Below are positions 1 through 5,275 of a DNA stretch of 10,896 nt, one piece after another. The notes beneath the pieces are model-generated. The model was not told where the DNA came from. It did no database searches and was given only the letters and a program-made list of their open reading frames with translations. The DNA is from CAYWTX01 sp964461295. GTDB taxonomy: Bacteria; Planctomycetota; Phycisphaerae; SM23-33. The stretch covers positions 1 through 10,896 of the forward strand of contig CAYWTX010000264.1 of the NCBI GenBank assembly GCA_964461295.1, written 5' to 3'. Every line of letters begins with the position of its first letter. The stretch's first letter is position 1. The position numbers and the translations under genes were made by a program.

Positions 1-2
1 GG

Positions 3-28
3 AGCCTGGGCGGGCAACCGCCCAGGCT
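3..28. terminator. Perfect GC-rich hairpin, possible terminator of a gene left of the window
   Basis: Bases 3-13 (AGCCTGGGCGG) are exactly complementary to 18-28, giving an 11-bp stem closed by a GCAA tetraloop. No T-run follows on either strand, so it is not a textbook Rho-independent terminator. It could end transcription from an upstream gene outside the window, or be one more palindrome of the repeat-rich stretch that follows. The structure is seen directly; the role is inferred. Confidence 0.4.
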
Positions 29-99
29 TACCCGACAGACCGTTGGCGGCGGGCAGTTCTTGCGCCCTTTCAGGGCTTGACGTACTGTGACGCAGGGCT

Positions 100-305
100 C
101 CCAGGGCGTTGCCCTTGTCATTACCCACATCTCCGCAACACTCTGTAAACACGGCAGATACAACTGACGTTCTCAATTTGCCCTTTCGGCTTCTTCTCGG
201 CCCATAGGAAGCGATTCCTCGGTTTTCCGGTTCTTTTTGCACACCTCGCGCCTGCGACTGCCCAACCCGAAGAGATGTGGGTAATGACAAGGGCGTTGCC
301 CTGGG
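100..305. repeat. Long imperfect inverted repeat with GGGCGTTGCCC hairpins in both arms
   Basis: The left arm (100-133) and right arm (272-305) are reverse complements at 31 of 34 positions and are separated by a 138-nt lower-GC spacer. The three mismatches fall at the loop of a small palindrome, AGGGC-GTT-GCCCT, which reads the same way in both arms. A similar small hairpin (GCCC-TTTCA-GGGC, 64-76) lies outside the left arm and a CAGCC-TTTCA-GGCTG hairpin lies outside the right arm, so the likeness may extend past the arms. I recall palindromic intergenic repeats around this GGGCGTTGCCCTGGG core from planctomycete genomes, but have no search to confirm it. The spacer has no recognisable gene; a minus-strand open stretch there matches no family I know. 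Confidence 0.75.
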
Positions 306-312
306 CTGTAAT

Positions 313-443
313 ATCTCAGCCTTTCAGGCTGAAGAGCAGACACTGCCGCGCCGGGCAAGTGGGTAAAGCGGCAGCCTTCCTTGTTTGCCGCGTTTCGGTC
401 GACAACCGATTCCCCAGAACCCCGGTAACAGTGCTACAGTGTC
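313..443 (+). mobile_element. MITE-like element, copy A (left end missing)
   Basis: This stretch aligns along its length with the complete copy at 8824-8977; I judge about three quarters of bases identical by eye. Shared blocks include TTTGCCG.GTTTCG, CCCCAGAA and a hairpin around TTTCAGG. Its right end (425-443), read on the minus strand, is GACACTGTAGCACTGTTAC, which matches the outer end of copy C at 17 of 19 positions. The expected left terminal repeat is absent; its place is taken by the arm of the 100-305 inverted repeat, so the copy is a mosaic. No target duplication is visible. It has no coding capacity for a transposase. The open frames over it are repeat-derived. Confidence 0.7.
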
Positions 444-574
444 CAGGAACATGGTTGAAAGCCGATGTCCGGAGCCGAAAGCGGATGGGCATGCCGCATT
501 GGTTAGACGAGCACGGAAACGAGGTTGCCGTAGTCGGCGCAAGGCCAGGCCGGGCCAAATCGTCGCCGACGGGC
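444..574. other. Intergenic stretch without recognisable gene
   Basis: Between element copy A and the promoter-like site of the lipoprotein gene, short open frames exist on both strands. None has a credible ribosome binding site or a recognisable motif, and all merge into the repeat. I see no RNA gene or regulatory element here. Confidence 0.5.
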
Positions 575-603
575 TTGCATTCCGCTGAGGGCGGGGCGAT
601 AAT
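575..603 (+). promoter_or_regulatory. Sigma70-like promoter for the lipoprotein gene
   Basis: TTGCAT (575-580) and GATAAT (598-603) are separated by exactly 17 bp. The -10 box matches TATAAT at five of six bases; the -35 box keeps only TTG. Transcription would begin near 610, giving a leader of about 48 nt before the ATG at 658. Box similarity and spacing are seen; activity is inferred. Confidence 0.45.
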
Positions 604-657
604 CCGCGTGCATCGAAAGAACCTTTCTGTACTCACTGTCAAGAGAAGGAGAACAGC

Positions 658-1068
658 ATGAAGCTCTCGAATCTGGCCGTGCTGGCGTTGGCGGCGTGCG
701 CGATGGCGGCGGTCGGCTGCGACAAGGAGATGAAGGTCACGTTCGTGAACGTGTCCGACCAGTCGCTGCCGGTGGAGTTGAAGGTGGCCAACAGCCCGAG
801 TTGGCCGATCGGCACGGTCCCCGCCGACGGCGGGAAGCTGCGTCACAAGTTCACGGTGGATGGCGACGACATGCCGGCCACGTGCGTGTATAGCGCCGGC
901 GGCAAGACGGGCAGTTTCATGGTGACCAAGAACAGCCCCAGCGAGTTGTGGGTGGACATCGGCTTGAAGGGCGAGACGCGCGTGCGGGACAGCAAGATGG
1001 AAGTGAACGAAAAGCGCGAGGTCGAGGTCAAGAAGGTGAAGGTCCACCAGGGCGAAGTGGTGGAATAG
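658..1068 (+). CDS. Small lipoprotein of unknown function
   Basis: This encodes a 136-residue protein. AGGAGA at 647-652, 5 nt before the ATG, supports the start. Residues 1-21 form a lipoprotein signal: K2, a hydrophobic stretch rich in Ala and Leu, then the lipobox A18-V19-G20-C21. Signal peptidase II would cleave before Cys21, which would be acylated. Asp22 at the +2 position is an inner-membrane retention signal in E. coli, but whether this rule holds here is unknown. The mature part looks beta-rich, with alternating hydrophobic residues, and ends in a charged alternating segment (about residues 113-136, rich in Lys, Glu and Val). I recognise no domain. It is the first gene after the repeats and precedes the cupin gene by 145 nt, so co-transcription is possible but not shown. 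Function unknown. Confidence 0.8.
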   Translation: MKLSNLAVLALAACAMAAVGCDKEMKVTFVNVSDQSLPVELKVANSPSWPIGTVPADGGKLRHKFTVDGDDMPATCVYSAGGKTGSFMVTKNSPSELWVDIGLKGETRVRDSKMEVNEKREVEVKKVKVHQGEVVE

Positions 1069-1177
1069 CGGCCGGCCAGAGGCGATGCCTTGTTGAAGGC
1101 GACCGGGGCGATACGCGCCGGCGCCGTTGGCGGTTCTGTTTCGTCGGTCCTTCCGCGTGCGCATGGGTCTTGGCGAT

Positions 1178-1199
1178 GGCGGCGGCGCGATCCGCCGCC
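1178..1199 (+). promoter_or_regulatory. Perfect 8-bp GC hairpin just upstream of the cupin start
   Basis: GGCGGCGG (1178-1185) pairs exactly with CCGCCGCC (1192-1199) around a CGCGAT loop. It ends only 2 nt before GGGGTGA (1202-1208), the likely ribosome binding site of the gene starting at 1214. Such a stem could affect translation initiation or act as a weak transcript end after the lipoprotein gene. No T-run follows. A chance GC palindrome in GC-rich DNA is also possible. Confidence 0.3.
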
Positions 1200-1213
1200 G
1201 TGGGGTGACGGCC

Positions 1214-1525
1214 ATGGACGTCATCAACGCGATAGCCAAGGTGCGTTTCGCTTCGGCCAAGCCGCAGCGGGTGCACTTGACGCGCGGCGAATCGTGCGCC
1301 GTCGAGATGGTGTGCATGGAGGCCGGCCAGGCCATCCACGGCATTCGGGGCGCCTGGGCGTACTACGTCGTAACGGGGACCGCTCGCGTCGAAGCGGGCG
1401 ACAAGAACGGTGAACTGGCGGCCGGGCAGATGGCCGCCGCCGAGGGCGGCGAGACCCATTCGCTCGCCAACGCCGGGGATGGGCGGCTGATTTGTCTGGC
1501 CATCGGGCCGGGGAACGGCCGGTAG
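1214..1525 (+). CDS. Small cupin-fold protein, metal ligands largely missing
   Basis: This encodes a 103-residue single-domain protein. The ATG at 1214 is chosen because GGGG (1202-1205) lies 8 nt upstream and family similarity starts only after it; GTG at 1205 in the same frame is an alternative. The middle follows the cupin beta-barrel pattern: G38-xxx-H42 followed by an aromatic strand ending in VVTG (52-55), then a LAAGQ turn (68-72) and T81-H82-S-L-A-N. The usual motif 1 HxH and Glu ligands are not conserved: only His42 and His82 remain, so it is probably not a classical metal-dependent dioxygenase. Binding of a sugar or other small ligand is possible. It lies 73 nt upstream of the CapK-like gene in the same direction and is likely in its operon. 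Cupin assignment is moderately sure; the ligand is unknown. Confidence 0.65.
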   Translation: MDVINAIAKVRFASAKPQRVHLTRGESCAVEMVCMEAGQAIHGIRGAWAYYVVTGTARVEAGDKNGELAAGQMAAAEGGETHSLANAGDGRLICLAIGPGNGR

Positions 1526-1598
1526 AGCAGAAGCCATCGGCTTTCGGGTTCACCAGCGGGAGCGGCCATCGGTGAAGTGGGGGCGGCGCGAGGCGAAG

Positions 1599-2960
1599 AT
1601 GAGATGGCTGCGAGCGACGGCATACCGGTTGGGCGACCGCGCGTACGGGCTTGGCGTCCTGCCGAAGATGCGCGCCCTGGCTGACATGGAGCGATGGGGC
1701 GCCGCCGCGGTCGCGGAGCACAAGTTCAGGCGGCTGCGCCGGCTGCTGTGTCACGCCTGGCGGAACGTGCCCTTCTACCGCACGCTGTGGGGCGACCACG
1801 GCGTGAGCCCCGACTCGGTGCGGTCGCTGGAGGACCTAGCCGCTCTGCCCAGGGTCGACAAGCCCATGTTGATCGCCGCCGGCGACGCCGCCCTGGATCG
1901 CACCGCGCCCGGCAAGGCCATGCTGGCCGGCGCGTCCAGCGGCTCCACGGGCGAGCCCTTCCGCTACCGCGTCAGCCGCGAGCAGTACGGCTGGACCGTG
2001 GCCGAGAACATGCTCGGCTGGATGTGGGCGGGCTGGCAACTGGGTCTCGCGTGGATACGGGTGCAGTTTCGCGGCGCGTTGAGCCGCCGCAGGAAACTGG
2101 AAGACTGGATGCTCAACTGCCTGTACATGCCGGCGGACCGATTCGACGAGGAATTCGTCGTCGGCTTCCTGGACCGGGCGGCGCGCGTCGGCCCGGCGAT
2201 GATCCGCGGCTACGCGGGGATCCTGTACCTGCTGGCCCGCCTGCTGCTGCGGCGCGGCGACAATCGCCTGCGTCCGGCGGGAGTGGTGACTACCGGCGAC
2301 ACGCTGTATCCGCACTATCGCCAGGCGATCGAGGAAGCCTTTGGCTGCCGCGTGACGGACACCTACGGCGGGGAGGGGATCAACGTCGCCGCGCAGTGCC
2401 CGCACGGGCTCTACCACGTCATGCCGACGACGGTCTGCGAACACCTGCCCGAAGGCCCGCCGCACGAGGACGGGCAGGGCGGGCGGCTGATCCTGACGGC
2501 CCTGGAGAACACCGCGATGCCGTTCATCCGCTACGACATCGCCGACCTGGGGATCCTCGGCGCCTCGCCGTGCCCGTGCGGGCGCTCGTGGCAGACGCTG
2601 CGGCGCATCCTCGGGCGCGACGTCGACATCGTCGTGACGCCGGCGGGGCGGTTCCTGGTCTGCCACCACTTCAACAACATCATCCGCAAGCTCAACGGCG
2701 TGGAACAGTTCCAGGTCGTGCAGTCGCGACCCGACTCGGTTGCCGTGCGGCTGGTGGTCGGGCGCGGCTACGACCCGGGCGTGGACGGCCGGGCCATCGT
2801 CGAGCAGTTGACCGACCTGGGGGGCGAGGGGTTCGCGGTGAAGCTGGAGTACGTGCGGGAGATCACCGTGCCTCCGACCGGCAAGCGGCGGTACGTCATT
2901 TCGACGGTGCCGACGGGCGCCGTGCCGGCCGCGGCGGATCGGCGGGGGGCAACCTCGTGA
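1599..2960 (+). CDS. PaaK/CapK-family adenylate-forming enzyme (phenylacetate-CoA ligase-like)
   Basis: This encodes 453 residues from the ATG at 1599, which has GAGG (1590-1593) 5 nt upstream. GTG at 1572 would add nine residues and is less likely. Adenylate-forming signatures are in order: the phosphate loop SSGSTGEP (113-120), YGGEG (256-260), R311-Y-D-I-A-D-L-G (311-318), a CPCGR turn (325-329) typical of PaaK and CapK relatives, and a C-terminal subdomain with PTGKRR where Lys429 fits the catalytic lysine. The family activates a carboxylic acid as an acyl-adenylate and often passes it to CoA; CapK-type members occur in capsule and exopolysaccharide loci. No transmembrane segment is evident, so it is probably cytoplasmic. 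It overlaps the following methyltransferase by 4 nt (GTGA), suggesting translational coupling. The substrate cannot be read from sequence. Confidence 0.85.
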   Translation: MRWLRATAYRLGDRAYGLGVLPKMRALADMERWGAAAVAEHKFRRLRRLLCHAWRNVPFYRTLWGDHGVSPDSVRSLEDLAALPRVDKPMLIAAGDAALDRTAPGKAMLAGASSGSTGEPFRYRVSREQYGWTVAENMLGWMWAGWQLGLAWIRVQFRGALSRRRKLEDWMLNCLYMPADRFDEEFVVGFLDRAARVGPAMIRGYAGILYLLARLLLRRGDNRLRPAGVVTTGDTLYPHYRQAIEEAFGCRVTDTYGGEGINVAAQCPHGLYHVMPTTVCEHLPEGPPHEDGQGGRLILTALENTAMPFIRYDIADLGILGASPCPCGRSWQTLRRILGRDVDIVVTPAGRFLVCHHFNNIIRKLNGVEQFQVVQSRPDSVAVRLVVGRGYDPGVDGRAIVEQLTDLGGEGFAVKLEYVREITVPPTGKRRYVISTVPTGAVPAAADRRGATS

Positions 2961-3520
2961 ACGACCACCAGCGACGGCGGATGCGGCGCATGGCGCCGTG
3001 GGTCGTGGGACACAGCGTGCTGGACATCGGCTGCGCGCAGATGCCCAACCCGTTCCTGAAGGCGCGGCGCGTGGTGGGGCTGGACCTGCACGACATGCCC
3101 GCGGGCGCTCCGTACACGCAACACGTGGTGGGCGACGTGTTCGACCTGCCTCGGCTGCTGCCGCGCGAGCGGTTCGACACGATCGTGCTGGGTGCGTTCA
3201 TCGAGCACGTGGAGAACCCCTACCAACTGTTGCGGCTGATGCGCGACGCGCTGGTTCCGGGCGGCCGGCTGGTCGTCTGCACGCCCAACCCGCTCGGAAT
3301 CCCGATGGTGTTCGCGGAACTGCTGTGCTCGCGCCGGTTCTTCTACACGCCCGACCACCTGCACGCCCTGACGCCGCGCTGGGTGTGGCGGATGCTGGAG
3401 CGCAGCGGCTTCCGCGTGCTGAAGACGATAGGCAACGGGGCAAGCCTGTGCGGCCTGTGGTGCCCCGCCCCCGCCATCTTGAGCTACACGGCGACCTACG
3501 TGGCCGATCGAGCGTGCTGA
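2957..3520 (+). CDS. Class I SAM-dependent methyltransferase
   Basis: This encodes 187 residues beginning at a GTG that overlaps the stop of the CapK-like gene (GTGA). A run of six G at 2944-2949 lies 7 nt upstream. Methyltransferase motif I is V21-L-D-I-G-C-A (21-27), an acidic residue for the SAM ribose follows in GLDLHD (41-46), and Asp60 lies after strand 3. The segment FDTIVLGAFIEHVENP (73-88) and PGGRLVVCTPNP (101-112) are typical of the UbiE/Methyltransf_11 group. At 187 residues it is short for the fold, with motif I starting only 20 residues in, but all core motifs are present. Tight coupling with the CapK-like gene suggests both modify the same product, perhaps a glycan or its acyl decoration; the acceptor is unknown. 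Confidence 0.85.
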   Translation: MNDHQRRRMRRMAPWVVGHSVLDIGCAQMPNPFLKARRVVGLDLHDMPAGAPYTQHVVGDVFDLPRLLPRERFDTIVLGAFIEHVENPYQLLRLMRDALVPGGRLVVCTPNPLGIPMVFAELLCSRRFFYTPDHLHALTPRWVWRMLERSGFRVLKTIGNGASLCGLWCPAPAILSYTATYVADRAC

Positions 3521-3525
3521 GGAAC

Positions 3526-3543
3526 CCGGACGGATCGGTCCGG
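3526..3543 (+). terminator. Weak hairpin after the methyltransferase gene
   Basis: CCGGAC (3526-3531) pairs with GTCCGG (3538-3543) around GGATCG, starting 5 nt after the stop at 3520. A second set of GGTCC/GGACC-like half-sites follows up to about 3570. There is no T-run, so termination is only suggested by position. Confidence 0.3.
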
Positions 3544-3743
3544 AGCCCCGGAAGGTCCGAACCGGTCCGCCTGGGCGGCAGCTTTCATTTCACTGCATGC
3601 CCCGTTGCCGGGAAGTCTTGCCGCGTCCCTCGGCCGCCGCACTGCACGGCACTACACGGCGCGGGCCGCGCCCGCAACCCAAGGCGGTCGGCGGCAGGAC
3701 GCTCTTTTGTTCGGCGGAAGGTGGAAGTTGAGCGTTGAGTCTC

Positions 3744-3772
3744 TTGCGTGGGGAGCGCGGGTGGTGTATTCT
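3744..3772 (+). promoter_or_regulatory. Sigma70-like promoter for the TPR gene
   Basis: TTGCGT (3744-3749) and TATTCT (3767-3772) are spaced by exactly 17 bp. The -10 box matches four of six consensus bases and the -35 box keeps TTG. The start of transcription would be near 3779, giving a leader under 30 nt before the ATG at 3807. The 286-nt gap before this gene otherwise shows only small palindromes. Confidence 0.4.
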
Positions 3773-3806
3773 CGTCAGCAGGGCGCGAGGTGTTGAGGAA
3801 GGTGCA

Positions 3807-5192
3807 ATGACGCAGAGCGAGACCACAAGCGAGACCGGCCCGGGCAAAGGCGACAAGTTCTTCAAGCGCGCCGAGGAAGTGGCGGAAACAGGCAACTGGG
3901 ACTTCGCCATCGAGATGTACCTCGAAGGGGTCCTCAGGGACGCCGCGAACGTCGAGCGCGGGCACAAGCCGCTGCGTGACGTGGCGATGAAGCGCAAGTT
4001 CGCCGGCGGCAAGCCTGCCGGCATGATGGAGCAACTCAAGTGCCGCCCCGGGCGCGACGTGCTGATCAACCTCCGCAACACCGAGTATCTGCTGGCCAAG
4101 GACCCCGGCAACGTCCAGTACATGGACCAGCTTTTTCGCGCGGCCGAGAAGCTTGCGCTGCGCGACGTGATGGTATGGATGGGCGACATCCTCCTGGAGT
4201 CGCAGCGGCAGGCCCCCAAGGCCAACAATCGCCTGCTGCTGATGCTGGCCAAGGCGCTGGAAACGATCCAGGAGTACCGCCGGGCCGTCACGGCGCTGGA
4301 CATGGCCCTGCAAGTCGCCCCCGACGACGGCGAGTTGCAGTCCCTTCTGCGGAACATGTCGGCCAAGTACACCATCAAGGCCGGCAAGTACGACACCGAC
4401 GAGGAAGGCTTCTCCAAGTCGGTCAAGGACATGGACGGCCAGAAGAAGCTGATGCAGAAGGACGCCCTGGTGAAGGATCGGGGGTACCTGGAGGCGGAGA
4501 TCGAGCGGGCCCGGCGTGAGTACCTCGAGCGGCCGACCGTGCCCGGGAAGATCAACGGCTTCGTGGACGCCTTGTTGAGGATCGAAGAGGAGGCGTACGA
4601 GAACGAGGGGATCGACGTGTTGCTGAAGGCCCAGCGCGACACCGGCGTCTACCAGTTCAAGATGCGTGTCGGCGACATCCGCATGAAGCAGATGTCGCGG
4701 CGGTATCGCCAGCTCCTGGAGTCCGGCGAACGCGAGGCCGCCACGGAGCAGGCCCGCCGGCAGCTCGCATTCGAGTTGGAGGAGTTCGCCGAGCGTGCGG
4801 CCAATTACCCCACGGACATGGGCATCAAGTTCGAGTTGGGGCGGCGGCAGTTCCTGGCCGGCAAGCATGACGACGCCATCGCCTCGCTGCAACAGGCCCA
4901 GCGCGACCCGCAGCGCGTGTTGAGGGCCAGCAGCCTGATCGGTCAGGCCTTCGCCCGCAAGGGCTGGTTCCGCGAGGCGGCCGACACATACGAACGCGCG
5001 CTGAAGATGGACGTGCCGGAAGAGCGGGCGAAGGAACTGCGGTACAACCTCGGCGACGTCCTGGAGAAGATGGACCAGGTCGAGCGGGCGCAGGAGCAGT
5101 TCTCCATCGTCGCCCAGGTCGACTACAACTACAAAGATGTCCGCGAGCGGATGGAAGCCACCCGCCAGAAGATCGCCGCCCGCAAAGCCTGA
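3807..5192 (+). CDS. Cytoplasmic tetratricopeptide-repeat protein
   Basis: This encodes 461 residues. The ATG at 3807 is preceded by GAGGAAGG (3795-3802), a strong ribosome binding site; upstream in-frame starts have none. There is no signal peptide or membrane segment. TPR-like helical pairs lie near 17-50, 141-172, 335-368, 374-403 and 411-443, with the family's Ala, Gly, Tyr and Pro spacing clearest in the last three (for example GKHDDAIASLQQA at 352-364). Residues about 205-330 are highly charged (Lys, Arg, Glu) and probably form long helices or a coiled coil linking the N- and C-terminal TPR blocks. TPR arrays bind other proteins; the partner is unknown. It stands between two groups of glycan genes, 83 nt before the dehydratase gene, and may help organise that machinery. 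That link is inference from position. Confidence 0.8.
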   Translation: MTQSETTSETGPGKGDKFFKRAEEVAETGNWDFAIEMYLEGVLRDAANVERGHKPLRDVAMKRKFAGGKPAGMMEQLKCRPGRDVLINLRNTEYLLAKDPGNVQYMDQLFRAAEKLALRDVMVWMGDILLESQRQAPKANNRLLLMLAKALETIQEYRRAVTALDMALQVAPDDGELQSLLRNMSAKYTIKAGKYDTDEEGFSKSVKDMDGQKKLMQKDALVKDRGYLEAEIERARREYLERPTVPGKINGFVDALLRIEEEAYENEGIDVLLKAQRDTGVYQFKMRVGDIRMKQMSRRYRQLLESGEREAATEQARRQLAFELEEFAERAANYPTDMGIKFELGRRQFLAGKHDDAIASLQQAQRDPQRVLRASSLIGQAFARKGWFREAADTYERALKMDVPEERAKELRYNLGDVLEKMDQVERAQEQFSIVAQVDYNYKDVRERMEATRQKIAARKA

Positions 5193-5275
5193 TCCCCATG
5201 GGCACCTCTGTTGCGCGGTTCAAGAGAGTCGGCCGGTTCGCCGATACGTGATAACGGTCCAAGATCCGGGAGTTT

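Noticed and set aside
64..115. Regularly spaced short GC palindromes suggestive of a CRISPR array
   Set aside because: The hairpins differ in sequence and spacing, and no repeated unit with unique spacers exists.
136..165. Faint similarity of the inverted-repeat spacer to the element ends (ACACTCTGTAAACACGGCAG)
   Set aside because: Alignment needs several gaps and has only short matches; it is too weak to call a relic terminal repeat.
173..358. Minus-strand 61-codon frame ending in a charged tail
   Set aside because: The N-terminal half is read from the repeat arm. The charged tail looked protein-like but matches nothing I recognise and lacks its own start.
275..661. Plus-strand open frame of 128 codons across the repeats
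   Set aside because: Its translation is dominated by repeat-derived sequence shared with the other element copies, and it has no convincing start signal.
1694..2956. Long N-terminal extension of the methyltransferase frame
   Set aside because: The upstream part is an Arg/Ala/Gly/Pro-rich shadow of the CapK-like gene. The true start is the coupled GTG at 2957.
3585..4892. Minus-strand open frames of 350 and 435 codons
   Set aside because: They are antisense to the TPR gene, which has a strong ribosome site and repeat structure. The minus translations show no motifs.
5193..5275. Possible promoter before the dehydratase gene
   Set aside because: Candidate TTGCGC and GATACG boxes do not have a usable 16-18 bp spacing. 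The gene may be read from the TPR promoter.
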